The notes beneath the pieces were generated by a model. That model was not told the origin of the DNA. It did not search any database and saw nothing but the letters and a program-made list of their open reading frames with translations. The position numbers were made by a program, and so were the translations under genes. Below are positions 30,866-40,882 of a stretch of DNA of 64,000 nucleotides, piece after piece; the stretch's first letter is position 1; every line of letters begins with the position of its first letter. Source of the DNA: Lodderomyces elongisporus (taxonomy: Eukaryota; Ascomycota; Pichiomycetes; Serinales; Debaryomycetaceae); assembly GCF_030384665.1 (NCBI RefSeq), contig NC_083674.1, positions 1,240,001 to 1,304,000 of the forward strand, written 5' to 3'.

Positions 30866-31918
30866 ATGTCTTTTCAATTGGAGTACAACAACTTAGGAGA
30901 ATCTGGTTTGAAAATTGCTCCACTCATTGTTGGTTGCATGACCTTTGGATCCAAAAAATGGAATGATTGGGTTCTTGAAGATGAAGAAGAGATCTTTGGA
31001 ATTCTCAAGAAATGTTACGATGCAGGATTAAACACCTTTGATACCGCAGTTGTTTATTCCAATGGATTGTCAGAAATAATTTTGGGTAAGTTTCTCAAAA
31101 AATACGATATTCCAAGAGAAAATGTTGTGATTTTATCAAAGTGTTTCTTCTACACTAATACCAATGATGTGGGCTCCAATTCCCTCAAGACAGCAACACT
31201 AAATGAAGCCCAAGTTGTAAATTCTAGAGGTTTATCACGTAAACACATTTTAGATGCGGCAAAAGCATCGGTTGAGAGATTGGGTACTTATATGGATGTC
31301 TACCAAATCCATAGATATGATCCCACGACTCCAAATCACGAGATTATGCGCGCATTAAACGATGTGGTTGAAGCCGGATACACGAGATACATTGGAGCAT
31401 CCTCCATGAGGGCCGTAGAGTTTGCGCAATTGCAGTTTGTTGCTGAGAAGCATGGATGGCACAAATTCATTAGCATGCAAAATTACTACAACTTGTTGTA
31501 CAGAGAAGAGGAGCGGGAGATGATTCCATTTTGTAAGAATAATGATATCAGCAAAGTAGGCATTATCCCATGGAGTCCAATTGCTAGAGGAGTCCTTGCG
31601 CGACCAGTGGGAAAATTCTCGGACCTCAATAGTAGCAGAGTAAAGTCAGATCAAACCTTTGCTCGTGTGGGCTTGGATAAGCTATCAGATGTTGATATTG
31701 AGATTATCAAAAGAGTCGAAAAAATAGCTAGTGACCACCAGGAGTCAATGGCTGGAATTGCAACAGCTTGGTCATTGGCAAAAGGTTGTAATCCAATTGT
31801 TGGAGTCAACTCTCAAAAACGTGTTGATGATTTGCTTAGAGCCACACAAATTAAGCTAAGCGAAAAAGAGATTGAGTATTTAGAGGAATCCTACGTTCCT
31901 AAAGCATATGTTGCCTAA
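30866..31918 (+). CDS. Aldo-keto reductase, aryl-alcohol dehydrogenase type (paralogue 1)
   Basis: 350 aa, NADPH-dependent (beta/alpha)8 barrel of the group that includes yeast Ypl088w and the Candida IFD/CSH1 family. Seen: catalytic tetrad D59 (FDTA), Y64, K92 (LSKCF) and H149 (YQIHRYD); the substrate-side ISMQNYYNLLYREEEREMIPFC block; and the cofactor loop IPWSPIARGVLARP. Residue 62 is Val (DTAVVYS), while the paralogue and most family members have Asp there (DTADVYS). The paralogue starts 2 kb downstream in the same orientation and shares near-identical DNA in two blocks, which suggests gene conversion. The physiological substrate is unknown; these enzymes commonly reduce aromatic or aliphatic aldehydes under stress. 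Confidence 0.92.
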   Translation: MSFQLEYNNLGESGLKIAPLIVGCMTFGSKKWNDWVLEDEEEIFGILKKCYDAGLNTFDTAVVYSNGLSEIILGKFLKKYDIPRENVVILSKCFFYTNTNDVGSNSLKTATLNEAQVVNSRGLSRKHILDAAKASVERLGTYMDVYQIHRYDPTTPNHEIMRALNDVVEAGYTRYIGASSMRAVEFAQLQFVAEKHGWHKFISMQNYYNLLYREEEREMIPFCKNNDISKVGIIPWSPIARGVLARPVGKFSDLNSSRVKSDQTFARVGLDKLSDVDIEIIKRVEKIASDHQESMAGIATAWSLAKGCNPIVGVNSQKRVDDLLRATQIKLSEKEIEYLEESYVPKAYVA

Positions 31919-32864
31919 ATATTGCTTTTGGTTACTATTCATTTGTAGATGTCTAGGAATGGAATTATAAATTACTATTATTATTTGTACTTTTTACAAT
32001 CTTTATCAATTTAACAGACGTTATCTGTCTATAATTGGAAACACAGAATGTCTACATTCCACGTAATTGTATAAGCATATAATTTAATTAATTAATATAA
32101 TTACTTAACTTCGGAAATATTATGACGCGCAAACTTTTTTTTAGCATTAATTCGTATAAAACTCAAATCTAATTTTTGCATCTGCGAGTCAAAAAAAATT
32201 TTATGATACAATTTTGCTCAAATAAAAGTACTAGCCATTGAATGATTCCTTCTTTTATGGTTTAAAGTTCACTGACTAAAACTCTTTTAATTTCCCATTT
32301 ATTTGGAATAAATTAGCACTATGTATGAAAGACAAAAAAAAAAAAAAATCGGACTAAAAATTGTAATGCAATTTATTGATAAGAAAATGGAGATCTAATT
32401 ATAGCACATAAGCAAATTCGGCCGTTGACCCAAATAGGAAATCTCACTGTATTGACTTTTCTTTTGTTGAAGATAAAACACTTTTTTGCCGAAATTGATT
32501 TTGATCGATGCCGAAACTAGATGGCTCGTCAACCTATGTATCTTGAAAAAAAAAACGAAATTTGCCGAATATTTTGATGTTTGAATGTAATAGCAACTTT
32601 ATGCATCATTTTTTTAAACAATTTATCCGAACCGAACTTTCCAAATTAGATACCATAAAGTATTGTCGGGAAAAGTGCTAAAGGATTAGAATTATTTAAC
32701 AAAATTGATCACCTTATACGACTGAAGGATGCCAAAAGTATAAAGAGGACTGCCAATGGATCTATTTCAAATATATATTTGTTGTTTATTTTATTCTCAA
32801 CCCCTGCTTCTTTCCTCCCCCCACCCCCAATAAAAAATATTTCTTATTAGACTACACACTAGTT
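31919..32864. other. Intergenic region between the two aldo-keto reductases
   Basis: 946 bp. No gene. AT-rich, with GCCGAA at 32488-32493, 32510-32515 and 32564-32569, the inverted form TTCGGC at 32417-32422, and CCGAACCGAA near 32628-32637. The repeated motif may be a regulatory element for the downstream reductase. A C-rich patch lies at 32817-32828. Confidence 0.5.
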
Positions 32865-33917
32865 ATGTCGGTTCAACTTGAGTATAGTAATCTTGGAGAG
32901 TCAGGATTAAAGGTAGCACCAATTATTATCGGATGCATGACCTTTGGATCCAAGAAGTGGTATGATTGGGTTATTGAAGACGAAGAAGAGATCTTTGGAA
33001 TTCTCAAGAAATGTTACGATGCAGGATTAAACACCTTTGATACCGCAGATGTTTATTCCAATGGGTTGTCAGAAATAATTTTGGGTAAGTTTCTCAAAAA
33101 ATACGATATTCCAAGAGAAAATGTTGTGATTTTATCAAAGTGCTTTTTTCCCGTTAGTAAGGACGATATTGGTTCAAAATCTTTCACAAATCCTTCATCA
33201 AAAGGTCCAGAGTATGCCAACTCAATTGGTTTATCACGTAAACACATTTTAGACGCGGCAAAAGCATCGGTTGAGAGATTGGGTACTTATATGGATGTCT
33301 ACCAAATCCATAGATATGATCCCACGACTCCAAACCACGAGATTATGCGCGCATTAAACGATGTGGTTGAAGCCGGATACACGAGATACATTGGAGCATC
33401 CTCCATGAGGGCCGTAGAGTTTGCACAATTGCAGTTTGTTGCTGAGAAGCATGGATGGCACAAGTTCATTAGCATGCAAAACTACTACAACTTGTTGTAC
33501 AGAGAAGAGGAGCGGGAGATGATTCCATTTTGTAAGAATAATGATATCAGCAAAGTAGGCATTATCCCATGGAGTCCAATTGCTAGAGGAGTCCTTGCAC
33601 GACCAGTGGGAAAACCTTCGGAATCACATGGCAACCGCCTGAACAATGATAACTATATTAGTGGTTTAGGTTTGAACAAGTTATCCGATGCTGATGTAGA
33701 AATCGTCAACAGGGTCGAGAAACTTGCTAATAAGCACCACAAGTCAATGGCAGGAATTGCAACGGCTTGGTCATTGGCGAAAGGATGTAATCCAATTGTT
33801 GGAGTCAACTCTCAAAAACGTGTTGAAGACTTGGTAACTGCTACTCAGATCAAACTCACTGAGGAAGAAATCGCTTATTTAGATGAGCCATACGTTGTTA
33901 AAGCCGTACAGTCATAA
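32865..33917 (+). CDS. Aldo-keto reductase, aryl-alcohol dehydrogenase type (paralogue 2)
   Basis: 350 aa, same family, length and orientation as the gene at 30866. Catalytic residues D59, Y64, K92 and H149 are all present, with the usual DTADVYS motif. Differences from paralogue 1 are concentrated at residues 1-38, about 93-120 (after LSKCFF) and about 250-350. The DNA in between is almost unchanged. Tandem duplication is evident; the mosaic pattern implies later conversion. The variable segment after LSKCFF and the C-terminal loop border the substrate pocket in this fold, so the two enzymes may differ in substrate. Confidence 0.92.
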   Translation: MSVQLEYSNLGESGLKVAPIIIGCMTFGSKKWYDWVIEDEEEIFGILKKCYDAGLNTFDTADVYSNGLSEIILGKFLKKYDIPRENVVILSKCFFPVSKDDIGSKSFTNPSSKGPEYANSIGLSRKHILDAAKASVERLGTYMDVYQIHRYDPTTPNHEIMRALNDVVEAGYTRYIGASSMRAVEFAQLQFVAEKHGWHKFISMQNYYNLLYREEEREMIPFCKNNDISKVGIIPWSPIARGVLARPVGKPSESHGNRLNNDNYISGLGLNKLSDADVEIVNRVEKLANKHHKSMAGIATAWSLAKGCNPIVGVNSQKRVEDLVTATQIKLTEEEIAYLDEPYVVKAVQS

Positions 33918-34344
33918 TCTAATGTTGCGAGTAAAATTATAAAAGACTTTGTCCATAGAACAGTTAAAATTGTAGTGTTAGAATAATACAAATTCATTTC
34001 AACATCCTCGTATGCTTATGTTTTCATATCTCTATATCACTTATTTCATCTTTCTAACTTTTCAATGCTTTCTTTTTCAATCTTTTTTTTTTTTAAAAAA
34101 AATAACGATAACCCTGCATTGGCTGAACAGTGAAACCTTTTTGTAATTATAATTTGTCGCGCGTCTTTTCTATATTTTCTTATCCGTGATAAATTTAATG
34201 CTTTTTTATTTTTTTATATAGTTTTCTTTGGCGTCTACCAATTTGTCTTTTGTACGTGTAATTTACTCGGTCGGCTTTTGTCTCTGTGTTTTTTAATTTC
34301 TTTTGTGTGGATGCTTTTACCACATTTGATTTCCCAGCCGTTTG
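33918..34344. other. Intergenic region before the spliced hypothetical gene
   Basis: 427 bp. Reductase terminator and promoter of the next gene. Contains poly-T and poly-A at 34083-34101 and T-rich DNA. No gene. Confidence 0.5.
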
Positions 34345-37042
34345 ATGCCAGACCATAAACAACAGCAGATGAAGGATTCGCTAAAGCGCCATAACAGGCC
34401 CAAAATGAAGAAGAAGCATGATTCTGTTGAAAATAATTCAAATGATTCCAATTCAAATATAGAACATAGACCATTCTCCAAAGATGACATTGGGTTTGAA
34501 AATGACTTAACTTACTTATTGACACACGAAGAAGTTCAAACGCCAGAGCCAGAAGTATATCTACCTACTGATAAATTCAAAGAAATCAAGATTGAAGTGG
34601 AAAAAAATTCATCCATCACTGAAAAGGGGAGAGAAACTATAGGTAACAACGGTAAGAAAAAGAATGGAAAACATGGGAGACGTAATATCGGAGAAACAAA
34701 TTTTACGGTTTCGGATGTTATACTGGATATGATTGATCTAAATTTCTCTAGCGATAACGAGGAGGAAGTCTATGTTGTTGAAGTGGCTTCTGATAAGTCT
34801 ACAAAGAAAAAGAACAAGGACAAACAAAAGGAAAAGAAAACCAAGAATGCCAAGAATGTCGTGGAGAATGTTGGAGACGATAGCAAAGTTATTAATGTAG
34901 GAAGGAAAGATAACTTACAGTTAGCCAAAAACACAAACACAAATACAACGTTAACCTCAAAGAACGGGAATGAGAAGGAGGAGAAGGAGGAGAATGAGCA
35001 GGAGCAGGAGGAGAAGGAGCAGGAGAAAGAGTTGGCGGTAGAGAAAGAGAAGAAGAAAAAAAGGAGAAAAAGAGGAAATAAGAAGTCACTTGACCAAGGT
35101 AATATAGGGTCTAATCAAAAAACCATTACGCACAACGAAGAAGAAACCATATTTAAAGAACTAGACAAAAAATCGTCAGAGAAGCTTCTTGAAAAGGCGG
35201 CTTTAATAAACCACTCTACTCCACTTTCGATAACCAAAGAGAACGAGGAAGAGGAAAAGAAAGAAAAAGAAGAGGAAAAACTTGTAGATACCCAAGAAGA
35301 AGCTGCAAATGAAAGCCAACAAGAAGCTAGACATATTTTAATAAAAAACGATGAAAATTTACAAGATGAAACCAGAAAACTAAAGAAAAAATCCAAGCGA
35401 AATAGAAATCGAACAAAGGCCAATTTATTAAATGCGGAATCTAAACACCCTGAGAAGATTGATGAACGCAAAAGCTTGGAAACTTGTGACAATAAGAGCA
35501 TTTCTTGCAATAAAAACTTTCCAAAACACAAAGATGGCTTTGTCAACAAAGATGTATTTACGGAAGATGATATGCATCCTAGACGCGAGTGTGAAAACTT
35601 TTCGAATGAAGCAAAAGGTGCAAGTAACAAGAGGAGGGAGAAGCTACTGGATTTGGTTACTAAAAGAACAGCTCCGGAGACTAATTCTTGCACTAGTGAA
35701 GATGACAACTACGCTAAATTGCCAAAACACGACACAGTAGCGGACCCAATTGCCGGCTCGAATAAGATCCTTTCCACTCAGTCAAAACTTAAAAGCAAGA
35801 AAGCAAGGAAATTAAAGGTATGTGAAAAAAATCATTCTAGCTAAAAGTAAGAAAGCTATTTCATTTTGCATTTTTTTTTTTTGTTTCGTTTTTTACATAC
35901 ATGTATATGTATAGATATACAGGATGCTTTCAACTACGGTGATGGCTTCCCTGTTTCGTGTTTTTAAATATTTGCTATTATTCTTTTTTTTTTCTCCTAT
36001 ATGCATTGTGGCCTGCAAAGCCTTTTTATTTTATTTTGTCACTCCTCGATACTAACATACAATGTTTTAGGATTCATGTGAAGAGGTTACCGGTAGCAAG
36101 GAAGAGCATGAAATGGAATTTCCAATGCAACTCTTCCCAAAGCTGCAAGACAAGAATGAAATTGTGAAAGAAATAGAGGTAGAGAAAGACACGAGTATAA
36201 TTGAACTGGATAAGTCTTCTAATGTTAACCGTGACACGTTACTCGAATCTAAAGCTTCGAGCGCTTTAAAACCAATATTCAAACAACCAGTTCAAAATGA
36301 CCTTTATGCACAAGATTCAAAACCTTTGAGATTCGGTGTGAGACTTAACTCTATAAGTTCAAATACTTTAGGAAAAAGCGTAGCAGATAAGTTACCAGAG
36401 ATCCATCCTATCAGAACAATATTTGGCGTGTCACATCGCCAGATCTTGGACTGTGATATATCAGATGTCAAGATCAAGACAATCATGAATGCCTCTTCAG
36501 TTTCAAAATATTCAGTAATTGGAAGAACATTCGCTGCAAAATATTCTGAGACTCTTTTTGGCGATGAAGAACTCAAAAGGATGTTTTTAGAGTTGTGTAT
36601 AAGCGTCGCCTTGTATGAATCTCTGGGTTTCAAGCAAACATTACTGAAGAATATTTCGTTGTCTGAGGTGCTTGAAAAATATGACGAGTTGAAATTAGAC
36701 AATACGAGGACGACAATCACGGTATCTGGTAAAGTGTCACATTCAAATAATTTCGATTACTCCATCTTTGCTTATTTGGGCCACATATTAATATGGGCTA
36801 TATCCTTACAACGTGAATCCCAAATGCCAGTACTTTGTGGGGATCTTCCGATCGATGTATCACCAGGTAAAGTTAAATCTAAAATTGGAGGACTTCACTT
36901 ATGGGATAGGCTCTATAGAGACTGTAAAGAGATGAATTCGAAAAGATGGAAACACATTCAAAAATTCAGAAACAGTTTTCCTTACGAAGAAGATCAATTT
37001 GTTGTAATTTTGCGATTCATGAAAATTTCAAACATGCCATAA
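34345..37042 (+). CDS. Spliced hypothetical protein, 814 aa, charged N-terminal half
   Basis: Two exons: 34345-35817 and 36071-37042. The 253-bp intron has a canonical GTATGT donor (35818-35823), TACTAAC branch site (36050-36056) and TTTTAG acceptor (36065-36070). Exon 1 is 491 full codons (phase 0) and joins in frame to the second frame. The first 490 residues are Lys/Glu-rich with coiled-coil-like runs and basic patches, suggesting disorder and possibly nuclear location. The exon 2 part looks folded: FGVRLNSISSNTLGKSVADK, HPIRTIFGVSHRQILDCDI, GRTFAAKYSETLFGDEELKRMF, and a hydrophobic helix in FAYLGHILIWAISLQRES. I do not recognise a family. The start is the first ATG of the frame. Without splicing the two frames would be read as separate genes, which the intron argues against. 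Confidence 0.8.
35818..36070 (+). other. Spliceosomal intron, 253 bp
   Basis: GTATGT donor, TACTAAC branch point 14 bases before the TTTTAG acceptor, T-rich interior. Both signals match the yeast consensus exactly and the flanking frames join in phase. Confidence 0.9.
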
Positions 37043-37345
37043 ATGTTGAATTAGCCTAAGTTGTAAAAGAATCTAATGAAATAGTCTCAATTATAAAAGA
37101 TATATAACACGATAATGATTGAGTAGAAAACAAAACAAAACAAAGAAAACAAAAGAAACAAAACAAAACAAAAGTAACAAAATAAAACAAAGCAAAACAA
37201 AGAAAACAAAGAAAACAAAAATGCATTAAAGACTTAGTTTTTGGATCTCTTCATTTGAATTGTGATCGAATTTTTCCTTACTTTGTAGACTTGAACTTTC
37301 TTTTTTCTTATGTTGTCCTAATTTTTTTTTTTTTTGGTTTACAAC
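37043..37345. other. Convergent intergenic region before NEO1
   Basis: 303 bp between two convergent genes. AAAAC/AAAG-type repeats (37125-37220) and a poly-T run (37322-37335). No gene. Confidence 0.5.
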
Positions 37346-40300
37346 CTAATCTTGTTGAACCTTAGCATAGTTTGGTGGTCTTAATTTCCTGTTCAAGTAT
37401 TGTACCAACCAAACTGGGAATAAACTTACTCCTAAGACTAATCCACATTGCCACACATATGCAAATGATGCAACATATGTTAAATTGAAATATTCCAGGA
37501 GCAAAGGAATAGAGCCCACATACGCAATAAATGTGATGATAATAGTGCTTGCCATAATTTTGTTCCATTTGTTTATAGACAAAGCAACCATGAATAGCTC
37601 ATTGTAGACTAAGCACGAGAATGACAATGCCACCATTGTAATAAACATACTTTCTTTGATTGTCTGCAATTGCTGGGAAAGCAACTGAATTACACATCCT
37701 TGATATAACGAGATTCCAGCCCACATAAAAAATGTTTTGTATGATAAGGATTTACCCAATGTCAACTCTTTATATAATTCGGGATACAATTTGGTTAACC
37801 GCTCATCAACGTCACAATCTAGAGTTAGCGAAAATACTGGGGCCATTGTATAAATTGTTGAGTATCCAACCATTAACCAACCTTGGTATAATGCTAGTGG
37901 CTCAAAATAAGTGGAAATGGAGTACACCACTTGTGCAACTGAGATGAGAAGTCCTCTATGGATAATGAATTGTGCCAATTTGGCGGATCGTTTATAAGAG
38001 TTACGACCGTGCCAAAGCAACAACTTTGAAAGATAACAAAATTGATCAATACTGAAATCTGCTGCGAGAGATGCTTGTTTCCCTTCTTTTCCAACTATAC
38101 CAACGCCCACATCGGCACATTGAATCATACTGACATCGTTACCACCATCACCAATACAACATACTCTTTTTCCTGTTATTCTTCGAATATGGACTGCAAC
38201 ATCTGCTTTTTGTTGAGGAGAGCACCGACAAGCAATCACGGCTGGAAGGTGTATTGCGGTCTTGAAAAACTCATCGGGATAATACTTCATATAGGTGCCC
38301 AATGACTCGCCATCAATTAATAAACATGCATTTTTGTTTGTGCCAACATATTCAAGTTGCCCCAACGCCACATCAGGGTCATTCAATTTTGTAATTTCGT
38401 GCACATACTGACCACGTGAAATCAACCTGGCACTAATTGATACACATTTGGCTGTTTCGACCTTATCCCCTGTCAACATCCATATTTTGACACCGGCGTT
38501 CCGAAGAAGTTCAATGGATGACTTGACATCGTGCTGCAATTTGTCTTCGACACCAGTTAAACCAAGCAATTCCAAGTTCTGTTCCAAATAATAACTCACA
38601 ACCTTTTGCATTGCATAGTCTCGGTCTTGCATTGACAATGATGCTTGTTTGTAATTCTCAACAAATTCTTGGTATGCATCTTTGGTTAAAAGTTTCCTCC
38701 CCACCACTAATGTCCTTAAACCTTCACGAGCCATATTGCCAGTTTCTTCCTCAAGCCAATCGTTTGTATTCACAATACTGGTCATCACAGTATCTGCACC
38801 TTTTTCCATAAACCAAATGTCGTCTTTGAACTTGCTCTTGATTAATATGCCCATTCTTTTTGTTTCTGAACTAAATGGGAAAATATTGAGGATTTCAAAC
38901 TCTAACAAAGTTCTCGAATGTAGATGCATCAATGTAATTGACTGTCTGTCACGCTTGTATAGCTTCAACCCCATTTCTTCGCAGAATTTTACAATGGCAA
39001 TTTCATCGGGCGAAGCAGCCTGGTACGTGATTTCACCAAAACTTGCACCATCTTCGATGTCATCGTCATAAACTGGCGTGACATTGTGACAGAGTGCCAA
39101 CGTTAAAACAAAATCACAGACTCGAGCTCCCAAGTCTTTCTTTTTCTGAGTATATTGAGAAGAGTTTAAATAATTGATCAAGTTTCTGACATATTCTTCA
39201 ACCATATCCAAAGTATCACCGGCATAACTAACTGGCCCGAGGTGTAGTTTTTTCATTTCCATTTCATTTCTTGTTAAAGTGCCCGTTTTGTCGCTCAACA
39301 AGTATTCCACCCGACCAAGATCTTCCGGAATAGTTGATGTCCTTACTACCGTATTTGGAATGGATTCATCGTTTTGAATTTGTGACGCATAAACAGACTT
39401 TGCCAAATCCAAGTTGACTCTCAATGAAACAGGAATGATTGTTGAGAAAAGAATCAAAAAGCGCATAATGTCTATATACCATGCCTTTTTCAATGGAAAT
39501 CCTTTAGCCAAAACTAGCACCACAGAGAGTGCAAATACTACTGCACACAAAATCTTGGATAAGCTATTGATTTCAAGCTCTAACAAGCCAGTTTTGACTC
39601 CACTCTTGGTTGTGTTCATCAGTTGTCTTGTTTCAATTCCAGTATATGTAACTATACCAATGGCAGCACCAGATGCTATAACAGTATTGGCCCATAAAGT
39701 TTGGTCAACAGTCAAGGGAAATGTTTGTGATAAATGAGGCGACGTCGTGCCATCTACAGTTCTAGGGTTGTAGATTAGTTGTCCCTCAAAATGGTGAATG
39801 GATTTTGTAGGGTTACCAACAACAATTGATACAGCATCAATCAATTGCGGTACACTATCCAAGGTCTGGGTTGCGTTTGGTGCAACTCTCAACTTCCAGT
39901 CAGTCTCTCCGTCCAACTGGTCGGTCTTGATAAAAACCTCGCCTGTCTTTTCAGACGATTGTAATAAAATAACATCAGCAGGTACACGTTCATCCTTGTG
40001 TAGTCTGATCAAATCCCCCACTTTGAGATTTTTTGAAGCAACCAATTTTGATTCTGTTGTTAGAGCATCGGCTGAATTTCGGTTAAGTACTTCGTACCGC
40101 TCAAAATTTTGCTCTTTATCTCGACGACGTCTGGTGATATCATCACCGGCTTCTTTCATCATGGTTACTGTAAGAACAAAAGCTAAAGGGACGATATATG
40201 ATGAAAGGTAACCGATTCGCAATTGTGGAACAATCTGCGACAATGCAACTATCAAAAAGTACAAATTGAAGAAAAACTTGAATTGTTCGTACAATATGAT

Positions 40301-40882
40301 TGGAATAAATGTGATGGGATTATATTTGGCATTCAGAATAGCATTTGAAGGGTAGATGTTATTCGCTCGCAAGTTTGTAGTTTTGGCTGAAATGTATCGC
40401 TCATTAGAGAGGTTATTGATCCGAAAGTCCGACGCTCCTGCGCCTTTAAGTCTTTCCTGGTTGAGTTCTCTTTTGGCGTCGTTGAAAATGTGTATAAAAT
40501 TGTAGTAGGCTTGCTTGATTTTAGAGGTAATCGATATTGATCTTGCTAATGCTGGAGTTGATAAGGAAGCTTGTGAATTTCGAGATGTTCTTCTCAAAGG
40601 ATCCATTAATGAGTGTTCTTCTTCACTATGCAACAATCTATCTCCATCACCATTACCATCATGATCATCATCATATTCGCCATCTGTACTCAATGCACGT
40701 AATGGTATTGCGCCTTGAGAATTCAAGGAGCTATGTCGACTAGGTTTTCTTGTATTTTGATCTTCTGTGGACTGTAATTGTGAATGGGATTTAGTGGCAC
40801 TATTCAATGCTCTGTCAAGCGAGTGATCTAGATCGTCAAATGAGTCATTGACAAAATGCAATGTAGGTCTATTTGTCACCAT
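37346..40882 (-). CDS. NEO1: P4-ATPase phospholipid flippase Neo1
   Basis: 1178 aa. Neo1 moves aminophospholipids (PE, PS) to the cytosolic leaflet in Golgi and endosomes; in S. cerevisiae it is essential and is the one P4-ATPase that works without a Cdc50-family subunit. Seen: N-terminal cytosolic tail with Ser-rich and His/Asp patches; NAKYNPITFIPIILYEQFKFFFNLYF (P4 N-terminal membrane entry); DQLDGETDWKLR (actuator domain DGET); SDKTGTLTRNEM with phosphorylated D531; QAASPDEIAIV; WMLTGDKVETA; GDGGNDVSMIQ near residue 911; and the C-terminal P4 membrane block. S. cerevisiae Neo1 is 1151 aa and the DQLDGETDWKLR form is typical of the Neo1/ATP9 branch. The start ATG is at 40880-40882. Divergent from the hydrolase-phosphatase gene at 42577. 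Confidence 0.95.
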   Translation of the reverse strand: MVTNRPTLHFVNDSFDDLDHSLDRALNSATKSHSQLQSTEDQNTRKPSRHSSLNSQGAIPLRALSTDGEYDDDHDGNGDGDRLLHSEEEHSLMDPLRRTSRNSQASLSTPALARSISITSKIKQAYYNFIHIFNDAKRELNQERLKGAGASDFRINNLSNERYISAKTTNLRANNIYPSNAILNAKYNPITFIPIILYEQFKFFFNLYFLIVALSQIVPQLRIGYLSSYIVPLAFVLTVTMMKEAGDDITRRRRDKEQNFERYEVLNRNSADALTTESKLVASKNLKVGDLIRLHKDERVPADVILLQSSEKTGEVFIKTDQLDGETDWKLRVAPNATQTLDSVPQLIDAVSIVVGNPTKSIHHFEGQLIYNPRTVDGTTSPHLSQTFPLTVDQTLWANTVIASGAAIGIVTYTGIETRQLMNTTKSGVKTGLLELEINSLSKILCAVVFALSVVLVLAKGFPLKKAWYIDIMRFLILFSTIIPVSLRVNLDLAKSVYASQIQNDESIPNTVVRTSTIPEDLGRVEYLLSDKTGTLTRNEMEMKKLHLGPVSYAGDTLDMVEEYVRNLINYLNSSQYTQKKKDLGARVCDFVLTLALCHNVTPVYDDDIEDGASFGEITYQAASPDEIAIVKFCEEMGLKLYKRDRQSITLMHLHSRTLLEFEILNIFPFSSETKRMGILIKSKFKDDIWFMEKGADTVMTSIVNTNDWLEEETGNMAREGLRTLVVGRKLLTKDAYQEFVENYKQASLSMQDRDYAMQKVVSYYLEQNLELLGLTGVEDKLQHDVKSSIELLRNAGVKIWMLTGDKVETAKCVSISARLISRGQYVHEITKLNDPDVALGQLEYVGTNKNACLLIDGESLGTYMKYYPDEFFKTAIHLPAVIACRCSPQQKADVAVHIRRITGKRVCCIGDGGNDVSMIQCADVGVGIVGKEGKQASLAADFSIDQFCYLSKLLLWHGRNSYKRSAKLAQFIIHRGLLISVAQVVYSISTYFEPLALYQGWLMVGYSTIYTMAPVFSLTLDCDVDERLTKLYPELYKELTLGKSLSYKTFFMWAGISLYQGCVIQLLSQQLQTIKESMFITMVALSFSCLVYNELFMVALSINKWNKIMASTIIITFIAYVGSIPLLLEYFNLTYVASFAYVWQCGLVLGVSLFPVWLVQYLNRKLRPPNYAKVQQD

